From JAGQRJ01 sp041402045 (GTDB lineage Bacteria > Planctomycetota > J058), in NCBI GenBank assembly GCA_041402045.1, contig JAWKSZ010000004.1, forward strand, positions 1-64,000: a stretch of DNA of 64,000 nucleotides, given 5' to 3'. The position numbers and the translations under genes were made by a program. Below, piece by piece: positions 7,812-14,831 of this stretch (the stretch's first letter is position 1; every line of letters begins with the position of its first letter). Below the pieces are notes generated by a model. That model saw only the letters and a list, made by a program, of their open reading frames with translations. It was not told the DNA's origin and did not search any database.

Positions 7812-10058
7812 CTACTTCTTCAGGTCGAAGCGATCGAGCTCCATGACCTTGGACCAGGCCGCGACGAAGTCGTCGACGAAGGCCTGCTGCGCGTCGTCGC
7901 AGGCGTAGGCCTCGGACAGCGCGCGGAGCTGCGAGTTCGAGCCGAACACGAGGTCGACCGAGGTCGCGGTCCACTTCACCTTCCCCGACGCGTCCTTGCC
8001 CTGGTAGACGTCGCCGTCCTGCTTGGTCCAGGTCGTGCCCGCGTCGAGCAGGTTCACGAAGAAGTCGTTGGTGAGCACGCCGGGGCGCGCGGTGAACACC
8101 CCGTGCTGGGCGTCCCCCGCGTTGGCGCCGAGCACGCGCAGGCCGGCCACGAGCACGGTCATTTCCGGCGCGTTCAGGTTCAGCTTCGCCGCGCGATCGA
8201 TCAGGAACCGGGGCGCCGGGACGCCCGTCTCCTGGCCGACGTAGTTGCGGAAGCCGTCGACGACGGGCTCGAGCACGCCGAAGGACTCCACGTCGGTCAT
8301 GTCCGCGGTGGCGTCGGTGCGCCCAGGGTGGAACGGCACGCTGACCGCGTAGCCGCCCTGCTTGGCCGCCTGCTCCACCGCGGCGCAGCCGCCGAGCACG
8401 ATCAGGTCTGCCAGCGAGACCTTCTTGCCTCGAGACTGAGCGCCGTTGAACTCCTCTTGGATCGCGGTCAGGGTGGCGAGCACCTTAGCCAGCTCCTCGG
8501 GGTGGTTCACCGCCCAGTCCTTCTGCGGGGCCAGGCGGATCCGCGCGCCGTTGGCGCCGCCGCGCATGTCGGTGCCGCGGAAGGTCGAGGCCGAGGCCCA
8601 GGCCGTGCGCACGAGCTGCGGGACGGTCAGGCCCGAGGCCAGGATCTTCTGCTTGAGCGCCGCCACGTCCTTGTCGCCGACCAGGGTGTAGTCGACCTCG
8701 GGGACCGGGTCCTGCCAGGGCTGGGGCGCCGGGACGAGGGGACCCAGGCAGCGCGCGTAGGGGCCCATGTCGCGGTGGGTGAGCTTGTACCAGGCCTTGG
8801 CGAAGGCGGCCTCGAACTCGTCGGGGTGCTCGTAGAAGCGCTTGGAGATCTTGGCGAAGCCCGGGTCCATGCGCAGCGCGAGGTCGGTCGTGAACATCAT
8901 GGGCGCGTGCGACTTCTTGGGGTCGTGGGCGTCGGGCACGATCCCCTGAGCCTCCGGGTTCTTCGGCGTCCACTGCTGCGCGCCGGCCGGGCTCTTGGTC
9001 AGCTCCCACTCGAACTCGAACAGGTTCTTGAAGTAGTCGTGGGACCACTCGGCGGGGGTCGTCGTCCAGGCGCCCTCGAGCCCGCTGGTGATCGTGTCGC
9101 CGCCAGCGCCGCTCTTGTAGGAGTTCTTCCAGCCCAGGCCCTGCTCCTCGATCGAGGCGCCCTCGGGCTCGGGGCCGACGTACTTGCCTGGCGAGGCCGC
9201 GCCGTGGGCCTTCCCGAGGGTGTGGCCGCCGGCGATCAGCGCCACGGTCTCCTCGTCGCTCATGGCCATGCGGTGGAAGGTGTTCCGAATGTCCCGCGCC
9301 GCGGCGAGGGGGTCTGGGGTCCCGTTCGGGCCCTCGGGGTTCACGTAGATCAGGCCCATTTGAGTCGCCGCCAGCGGGTTCTCCAGCTCGCGGTTCTTCT
9401 CGTGGCGCTTGTCACCGAGCCACTCGGACTCCGGGCCCCAGTCGACGATCTCGGGCTCCCACACGTCCTCGCGACCGCCGGCGAAGCCGAAGGTCTTGAA
9501 GCCCATGGACTCGAGGGCGACCGTGCCGCTGAGCGCGATCAGGTCGGCCCACGACAGCTTCTTGCCGTACTTCTTCTTGATCGGCCACAGCAGGCGCCGG
9601 GCCTTGTCCAGGTTCGCGTTGTCGGGCCAGCTGTTGAGGGGCGCGAAGCGGATCGTGCCCGCGGCCGAGCCGCCGCGGCCGTCGGTGGTGCGGTAGGTGC
9701 CTGCGCTGTGCCAGGACAGGCGAATGAAGAACGGGCCGTAGTGCCCGTAGTCCGCGGGCCACCAGTCCTGCGAGGTGGTCATGAGCGCCACGAGGTCCTT
9801 CTTCACTGCCTCGAGGTCGAGGGACTGGAAGGCCTTGGCGTAGTCGAAGTCCTTCCCCAACGGGCTCCCCGCCTGCGGGTCGCGGTTGAGGAGGTCGAGG
9901 TTGAGCTGGTTCGGCCACCAGTCGCCGGTCGACGGGGCGTCGGCCGTGGTGTGGCTCATGGGGCACTCGGCCGGGTACTTCGGGTCGTCCTGGGCAGGCA
10001 ACGTGCTGCTCGCCGCGAGCAGCGTGGCGCCCAACCCAAGCAGGGTCTGCGTCTTCAT
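7812..10058 (-). CDS. katG: Exported catalase-peroxidase
   Basis: 748 residues, heme-dependent removal of H2O2 by catalase and peroxidase activity. The distal active-site motif FIRLSWHSAGTYR carries the Arg, Trp and His. The proximal heme ligand lies in GGHTLGKAHG. The Tyr of LIYVNPEGPNG and the Met of HRMAMSDEET complete the Met-Tyr-Trp adduct typical of KatG. Both the N-terminal catalytic and the C-terminal degenerate peroxidase halves are present. Unusually, ATG 10058 begins a signal peptide (MKTQTLLGLGATLLAASS... LPAQ), placing the enzyme outside the cytoplasm, whereas most KatG are cytoplasmic. The open frame continues upstream to 11630 but is antisense to the next gene and lacks coding character. 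A divergent sigma-54-type regulator suggests controlled expression. Confidence 0.95.
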   Translation of the reverse strand: MKTQTLLGLGATLLAASSTLPAQDDPKYPAECPMSHTTADAPSTGDWWPNQLNLDLLNRDPQAGSPLGKDFDYAKAFQSLDLEAVKKDLVALMTTSQDWWPADYGHYGPFFIRLSWHSAGTYRTTDGRGGSAAGTIRFAPLNSWPDNANLDKARRLLWPIKKKYGKKLSWADLIALSGTVALESMGFKTFGFAGGREDVWEPEIVDWGPESEWLGDKRHEKNRELENPLAATQMGLIYVNPEGPNGTPDPLAAARDIRNTFHRMAMSDEETVALIAGGHTLGKAHGAASPGKYVGPEPEGASIEEQGLGWKNSYKSGAGGDTITSGLEGAWTTTPAEWSHDYFKNLFEFEWELTKSPAGAQQWTPKNPEAQGIVPDAHDPKKSHAPMMFTTDLALRMDPGFAKISKRFYEHPDEFEAAFAKAWYKLTHRDMGPYARCLGPLVPAPQPWQDPVPEVDYTLVGDKDVAALKQKILASGLTVPQLVRTAWASASTFRGTDMRGGANGARIRLAPQKDWAVNHPEELAKVLATLTAIQEEFNGAQSRGKKVSLADLIVLGGCAAVEQAAKQGGYAVSVPFHPGRTDATADMTDVESFGVLEPVVDGFRNYVGQETGVPAPRFLIDRAAKLNLNAPEMTVLVAGLRVLGANAGDAQHGVFTARPGVLTNDFFVNLLDAGTTWTKQDGDVYQGKDASGKVKWTATSVDLVFGSNSQLRALSEAYACDDAQQAFVDDFVAAWSKVMELDRFDLKK

Positions 10059-10250
10059 AGAGGGGCTCTCTCCTTCGGACCCGATCCCTGGCAAAGCGAG
10101 GGCCCCCGCCCAAGTCCTTCCACTGCAAAACCCCAGGGGCCCAGTGCACGATATGTCGTCAAAGTCGCGCGTCATTTCGTCGACCTGGCCACGCCCCTTG
10201 AAGCTTTGTGCGGTATTTCGTAATCCAGACGGTGGGGCGCAGGAGGACGC

Positions 10251-11768
10251 GTGCTGGATCTGGCTCAGGACCTCAAGGAGCTCGTCGCGGTCACCGCGAC
10301 CGCGGACGAGGTCGACACCGTCCTGCGGCAAGGGCTCGACTGGTTGCGGCGGGTCGTGCCCTACGACCTGGCGACGGTGTTCCTGCTCGAGCCCGACGGC
10401 GGACTGCGCACCCACATGGCGCGGGGACCGCTGGTCAACGACGAGGTGCGCCGGATCCGGGTGGCCCTCGAGGACTTCCCCTCGCTGCGCGACGCGCTGG
10501 AGTCGCGCCGCGCCCGGGCGGTGCTCGAGGCCGACCACGCCCACGGCGACGGCGACCTCCTCGACGGCGTGCTCGACTTGCCCCACGGCCACGGCTGTAT
10601 GGTGGTCCCGCTCTGCGCCGGCGACCGCTGCCATGGGCTCCTGGCCCTCGACCGCGAGCGCTGCGAGCCCTACGACGAGGCCACCGTGGCGCTGGCCGAG
10701 GCCTTCGGCTCGATCCTGGCGCTCGCCTTCCACAACGCTCGCCAGCGGATCGCGCTCAGCCAGCTCAACGCCCTGGGGAAGGAGCAGGCGCGGCGGCTGG
10801 AGGTGCGCTACGTGGGCGAGCCCACGAGCGTGCTCCGCGACTCGGTGGCGCCCTCCATGCAGCGCGTGGTCTCCCAGGCGACCCAGGTCGCGGCCACCGA
10901 CACCCCGGTCCTGATCCTGGGGGAGACCGGCACGGGCAAGGAGCGCCTGGCGCGGGCGATCCACGGCTGGAGCTCGCGGCACGCGGGGCCCTTCGTGGCG
11001 GTGAACGCCGCGGCGATCCCCGAGGGCCTGGTCGAGAGCGAGCTCTTCGGCCACGTGAAGGGCGCCTTCACCGGGGCGCTCAGCGATCGCCCCGGCGCCT
11101 TCCTCGCCGCGTGCGGCGGGACCCTGCTCCTGGACGAGATCGGGGACCTGCCCCTGGACCTGCAGACCAAGCTCTTGAGGGTGCTCCAGGATCGACAGGT
11201 GCGGCCCTTGGGCAGCGAGCGGGTCGCGACCGTCGACGTGCGGGTGATCGCCTCGACCCACGTCGACCTCGAGGCGGCGGTGCGGGAGGGGCGCTTCCGC
11301 GCCGACCTCTACTACCGCCTGGCGGTGTTCCCCCTCGAGCTCCCGCCGCTGCGGGAGCGCCGAGAGGACTTGCCCCGGCTGTGCGAGGTCCTGCTCGAGG
11401 AGCAAGCTCAGCGCACCGGCCGCGGCGGGCTGCACCTCGACGACGCCAGCCTCGCGGCGATCCAGGCCCACGGTTGGCCGGGGAACATTCGCGAGCTGGC
11501 CAACGCCCTCGAACGCGCGGCGATCCTCTGCCACGGCCCGACGATCCACCCCGAGCACCTGAGCCTGCCAGGGGCCTCGCGCCTGGGTGACGACGAGGGC
11601 TTGACCTTGGACGAGGTTCAGCGCCGACATATCGAGCGGGTGCTGGCGCGGACCGACGGCAAGGTCTCGGGGCCCGGGGGCGCGGCGGAGGTCCTGGGGC
11701 TCAAGCCGACGACGCTCCGCAGCCGCATGGAGCGCCTCGGCGTGCGGCTGCCTCGGGTCGAGGGGTGA
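10251..11768 (+). CDS. GAF-AAA+ sigma-54-dependent transcriptional activator (NorR-like)
   Basis: 505 residues from GTG 10251 with AGGAGG just upstream. Residues 1 to about 170 form a GAF-like sensor domain. The AAA+ domain has Walker A GETGTGKE, the sigma-54 contact loop GAFTGA and Walker B LLLDEIG, plus RADLYYRLAVFPLELPPLRER. A C-terminal Fis-type HTH (GGAAEVLGLKPTTLRSRMERLG) binds DNA. The layout matches NorR-class activators, which hydrolyse ATP to open sigma-54 promoters. It is transcribed divergently from katG across 192 bp, so katG is its likely target. The GAF ligand (a redox or gas signal?) cannot be told from sequence. Confidence 0.92.
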   Translation: MLDLAQDLKELVAVTATADEVDTVLRQGLDWLRRVVPYDLATVFLLEPDGGLRTHMARGPLVNDEVRRIRVALEDFPSLRDALESRRARAVLEADHAHGDGDLLDGVLDLPHGHGCMVVPLCAGDRCHGLLALDRERCEPYDEATVALAEAFGSILALAFHNARQRIALSQLNALGKEQARRLEVRYVGEPTSVLRDSVAPSMQRVVSQATQVAATDTPVLILGETGTGKERLARAIHGWSSRHAGPFVAVNAAAIPEGLVESELFGHVKGAFTGALSDRPGAFLAACGGTLLLDEIGDLPLDLQTKLLRVLQDRQVRPLGSERVATVDVRVIASTHVDLEAAVREGRFRADLYYRLAVFPLELPPLRERREDLPRLCEVLLEEQAQRTGRGGLHLDDASLAAIQAHGWPGNIRELANALERAAILCHGPTIHPEHLSLPGASRLGDDEGLTLDEVQRRHIERVLARTDGKVSGPGGAAEVLGLKPTTLRSRMERLGVRLPRVEG

Positions 11769-11772
11769 CCCG

Positions 11773-12720
11773 CTAGTTCTCGCTGCCGAGCACGCGCTCG
11801 ATCACGAGGAAGCGTCCAGGCTCGAGCTCGGCCAGCAGGGCGTAGTGGTCGTGGTCCCAGCCCGGCGCCGAGCGCCGCCCCCAGAGCAGGGTCAGCGAGC
11901 GGAAGGCGGAGGCGGGCGCGAAGCGCGCCTTCACCGCGTCGGCGAACGCGGACACCGGCGCGTAGAGCTGCTCGCTGTCCACGTCCTGGATCGCCCACTC
12001 GAGGGGCTCCTCGATCCAGTCCACCATGCCGCGCACCGCGTCCGGACCCTCGGCGACGCGGATCAGGGTCACGCTGTTCTCGGCCTGAAGCGTGGCCGCG
12101 ATCTGGCTCGCGCTCCCCGAGCGGCTGGAGACCTCGAGCTCGAAGGGGCTCAGCAGGTCGTCCAGCCCCTCGAGGGCCGTGCCCATGGCGGGCACGTCGA
12201 GCAGCGCCTGCAGGTCGGCCTGCAGCGCCGCGAGGTCGGGGGTCGGGCTCGTGACCCGCTGCCCTCGGGCGCGCAGGCGCGTCCAGAAGGCCTCCGCGCC
12301 GTGGCGGGTCTGGTTGTAAACGGCCTCGCGGATCGCGCCGTCGCTGGCGATCGAGTAGACGCCGAGGAGCACGTTCGTGTCCGCGCCTGGATCCAGGGGG
12401 CCGCCGAGCGCCACGAGGCCGCTGCTGGCGGCGAGCTCGTAGAGCGCGTAGACCTGCGCGCCCGCCTGGATCGCGCGGGGCGCGGTCCAGGTGAACGGCT
12501 CGGGCTGCGTCTGGCCCGTCGTGCCGCTGTAGCGGCCCTCGCGGGTCAGCTTCAGCGACCCGTCGGCGTTGCGCTCGACCCGCAGCGTGGCCTCGGTGCG
12601 GCGGGAGGTGGAGTAGCGGCCTTGGAGCGCGTACTCGCCGACGACCGGCTCCTGGGCGGCGACGGTGGAGGCCAGGGTGACGAGCACGCAGAGGCTCGCG
12701 GAGAGGGGGGAGAGGTGCAT
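11773..12720 (-). CDS. Secreted protein of unknown function
   Basis: 315 residues from ATG 12720 (AAGGA upstream) with a clear signal peptide (MHLSPLSASLCVLVTLASTVAAQ). The mature N-terminus (VVGEYALQGRYSTSRRTEAT then LKLTREGRYSGTTGQ) reads like a beta-rich lipocalin- or repeat-type domain, followed by a helical middle. I recognise no family. It converges tail-to-tail with the sigma-54 activator, 4 nt apart. Confidence 0.7.
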   Translation of the reverse strand: MHLSPLSASLCVLVTLASTVAAQEPVVGEYALQGRYSTSRRTEATLRVERNADGSLKLTREGRYSGTTGQTQPEPFTWTAPRAIQAGAQVYALYELAASSGLVALGGPLDPGADTNVLLGVYSIASDGAIREAVYNQTRHGAEAFWTRLRARGQRVTSPTPDLAALQADLQALLDVPAMGTALEGLDDLLSPFELEVSSRSGSASQIAATLQAENSVTLIRVAEGPDAVRGMVDWIEEPLEWAIQDVDSEQLYAPVSAFADAVKARFAPASAFRSLTLLWGRRSAPGWDHDHYALLAELEPGRFLVIERVLGSEN

Positions 12721-12955
12721 GGGGTGTCCTTGTGGAGCGTAGGCTCCGTTTCCCCAGCCTGAACAATCCCCGTGCCAGCGCGAAAGTCCTGCGAACGCCG
12801 CGTCTTCGCCCGCGCTTGGTCTCACCCGGTCCGGGCACCGGCGCCGGTGGCGGACTCGCTCGGCGGGGCGGGGCCAAGCGCTGCCGCGTCGCCGCCTGGG
12901 CGGCGATCGAGCGTCGCCGCGCCGACGGGGTCGACGGGGCGACGCTCGAAATGCG

Positions 12956-14116
12956 TCAGGGCGCGACCGGCGCCTCGGACCGCGGGGCCTGCTTGGCAGC
13001 GCGACGGGCCTCACGCGCGGCCTGCTGCTCGGCGCGGCGCCGCTGCCGCTCGGCCTTCTTCTCGGCCTTGGCCACGCGGGAGGGCGTCATGAACGTCTCC
13101 CCTTCGCCGTCGACCTTCTTGTTGTTGTCGTAGTAGCGCCGGCCGTAGTCGGCGAAGGCCATGACGTCGAAGTCCGCGAAGGGCACGAAGGGGCGCGCGG
13201 CCATGCGCTCGTGGACGAGCACGTCGAGGGTCTTGAGCTGGTAGCCGTTGCCCTTCTCGATCGGCTGACCCTCGGCGTCGAGCGCGACCGTGTCGCGGGA
13301 GCCCTGCTCCTCGAAGCGCGCGAGCTCGTTCTTGGCGTCGAACCCTTGCCAGCTACTGCGCATGCGGGTGGCGCGGGAGTGGCCCGCGACCTCCAGCGCA
13401 TGGAGGTTGGCGTAGGTCCGGTCCTTGACGTCCCGCGGGAGGGTCGGGTCTTGCCACAGGGGCAAGAGCTTCTGTCGGGCGAAGCGCAGCTCGCGCAGCA
13501 GGTCCTCGGGGTGCCAGAAGCCGGCCAGCGCGTGGATCACGACGCCGTCGGGGGCGATCATGAACAGCTGCACGTTCCGGCCGCCGGCGCCGTTGGTGGT
13601 GCCGACCGAGGTCTCCTCGCAGGTGTAGCCGTGGGAGTCGCCCACGTAGCTCTCGCTGATGATGTTCTTCCAGCCCACGATCCACTGGGACTGGAGCTCT
13701 CGAAGCACGGGTTGGGTCGGAAGGGAAACTCCCCTCAGGCTTTGGCCCGCGCTTCACAACAGGCCGCTGAGGTCCCCCAGGGCCTGGATCCAGAGGATCG
13801 GCTTGTTGGCCTCGATCGCCGCCTGGCGCGCCTCCTGGAGGTCCGCGTGCCAGGCGAGCTCGCGCTGCAGGGTCTCGACCCGCTCGGCGAGCTCCTCGGG
13901 GGCGAGCTGGTAGCCGTGGGTGAACTCCTTGGCGGCGCGCGACTCGGCCTTCTGCGCCTGCTTGACGCGCCGACGCTCGGCCTTCGCCGCCCGCTCCGCC
14001 GCGCGCTCGGCCGCCTGGGCCTGCTGCTCGGGAGTCTGGGGCTTGCTCGGGCCCGCGAAGGCGGACCCCGCCAGGGCGAGCACCCAGCAGGCCAGGACCT
14101 GCGAACGCAACCTCAT
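12956..14116 (-). CDS. Exported thioredoxin-like protein with an in-frame UGA (candidate selenoprotein)
   Basis: Two same-frame open reading frames are separated only by UGA at 13756-13754. Read through, they give 386 residues: signal peptide (MRLRSQVLACWVLALAGSAFA), an Ala/Lys/Arg-rich coiled coil (about 25-65), and a thioredoxin-like domain. In that domain the strand KPILWIQALGD leads into SGLL-U121-SAGQ, the place where thioredoxins carry their CxxC. VLRELQSQWIVGWKN, VQLFMIAPDGVVIHALAG and HPEDLLREL follow as in thioredoxin-fold proteins, and a basic coil ends the protein. ATG 14116 has AGGAGG 7 nt upstream. A hairpin of SECIS type follows the UGA. Selenocysteine is inferred; the alternative is a nonsense mutation. 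The gene also ends in UGA, so UGA is not simply reassigned. Confidence 0.75.
13704..13753 (-). promoter_or_regulatory. Candidate bacterial SECIS hairpin
   Basis: Immediately after UGA 13754 on this strand, AGCGCGGG pairs with CCCGTGCT (8 bp, one G-U), and an inner 6-bp stem AGGGGA/TCCCTT closes a GTT loop starting 25 nt after the UGA. A short apical loop beginning with G, 16-37 nt from the UGA, is what published bacterial SECIS models require. An RNA fold and comparison with homologues would test it. Confidence 0.5.
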
Positions 14117-14225
14117 GAGACACCTCCTGTTACTGGGGAAAGCGGGATCCGCGCGGGGAGGTGTCAAAAAACTTCCGGGGGCCGCACGCGTTGTCCCGGC
14201 CGGGGCTCGTGCCCTCCGCTGCTGC

Positions 14226-14231
14226 TACCGT
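14226..14231 (+). promoter_or_regulatory. -10-like box of a probably leaderless sigma-factor gene
   Basis: TACCGT ends 6 nt before GTG 14238 and no ribosome-binding site is present. This fits transcription starting at or next to the start codon. Confidence 0.35.
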
Positions 14232-14237
14232 GACCCT

Positions 14238-14831
14238 GTGACCTCGACCTCGGCCGTCCCCACCGCTCAGCTCGTCGCCCGCGCCCGGGCGGGGGAGGAC
14301 CCCGCCTACGAGCGCCTGTTCGCGCGGGTCACGAGCCGGCTCCTGGCCTACGTGCGGGTGCGCCTGGGCGGGTCGCTGCGCCGAGAGCTCGATCCCCTGG
14401 ACGTGCTGCAAGAGGTCTTCGTGCGCGCCCACGTCGCGTTCCCGGCGTTCGAGCCCCAGCACCCGGGCGCCTTCGTGCCCTGGCTGTTCACGATCGCCGA
14501 CAACTGCCTGCGCGACCTGGCCGAGCACCACGGCGCGCTCAAGCGCCGCCCGCCGGCGCCGCTGGCCCGCGGGTCGACGGTCCTGGCCAAGGTCCGCGAC
14601 GAGCACACCAACCCCGCCTCGCGCTGCGTGCGCCACGAGACCGTGGACCGGCTGGTGGCCGCCATGGCCGAGCTCGCGCCCGACGAACGCGAGGTCCTGC
14701 TCCTGCGCTACTTCCAGGAGAAGAGCGTGGAGGAGGTCGTCGCCGCCCTCGGGCGCAGCCGCTCGACGGTGCTGCGGACCCTTGGCCGCGCGCGGATCAA
14801 GCTCGGGCACGCGCTGCGAGCGGGCGAGTGA
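14238..14831 (+). CDS. ECF-type RNA polymerase sigma factor
   Basis: 197 residues. Region 2 (LDPLDVLQEVFVRAHVAF then FVPWLFTIADNCLRDLAEHH) and region 4 (LVAAMAELAPDEREVLLLRY, VEEVVAALGRSRSTVLRTLG) are clear, as in ECF sigma factors of planctomycetes. GTG 14238 is chosen because it lies just after a TACCGT hexamer with no Shine-Dalgarno, suggesting a leaderless mRNA; longer in-frame starts would read into the divergent neighbour. The stop overlaps the GTG of the downstream kinase (GTGA), so the two are translationally coupled and probably form a kinase-sigma signalling pair. Confidence 0.9.
   Translation: MTSTSAVPTAQLVARARAGEDPAYERLFARVTSRLLAYVRVRLGGSLRRELDPLDVLQEVFVRAHVAFPAFEPQHPGAFVPWLFTIADNCLRDLAEHHGALKRRPPAPLARGSTVLAKVRDEHTNPASRCVRHETVDRLVAAMAELAPDEREVLLLRYFQEKSVEEVVAALGRSRSTVLRTLGRARIKLGHALRAGE

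Noticed and set aside
10091..10104. Sigma-54 promoter (GG-N10-GC) upstream of katG
   Set aside because: On the minus strand a GG-N10-GC spacing exists 33 nt before the katG start, but the flanking bases match the TGGCAC/TTGCA consensus poorly, and such matches are frequent by chance in GC-rich DNA.
10059..11630. Extension of the katG frame to 11630 as a long fusion protein
   Set aside because: The extension is antisense to the sigma-54 activator, whose AAA+ motifs are unmistakable, and a signal peptide with its ribosome site marks the katG start at 10058.
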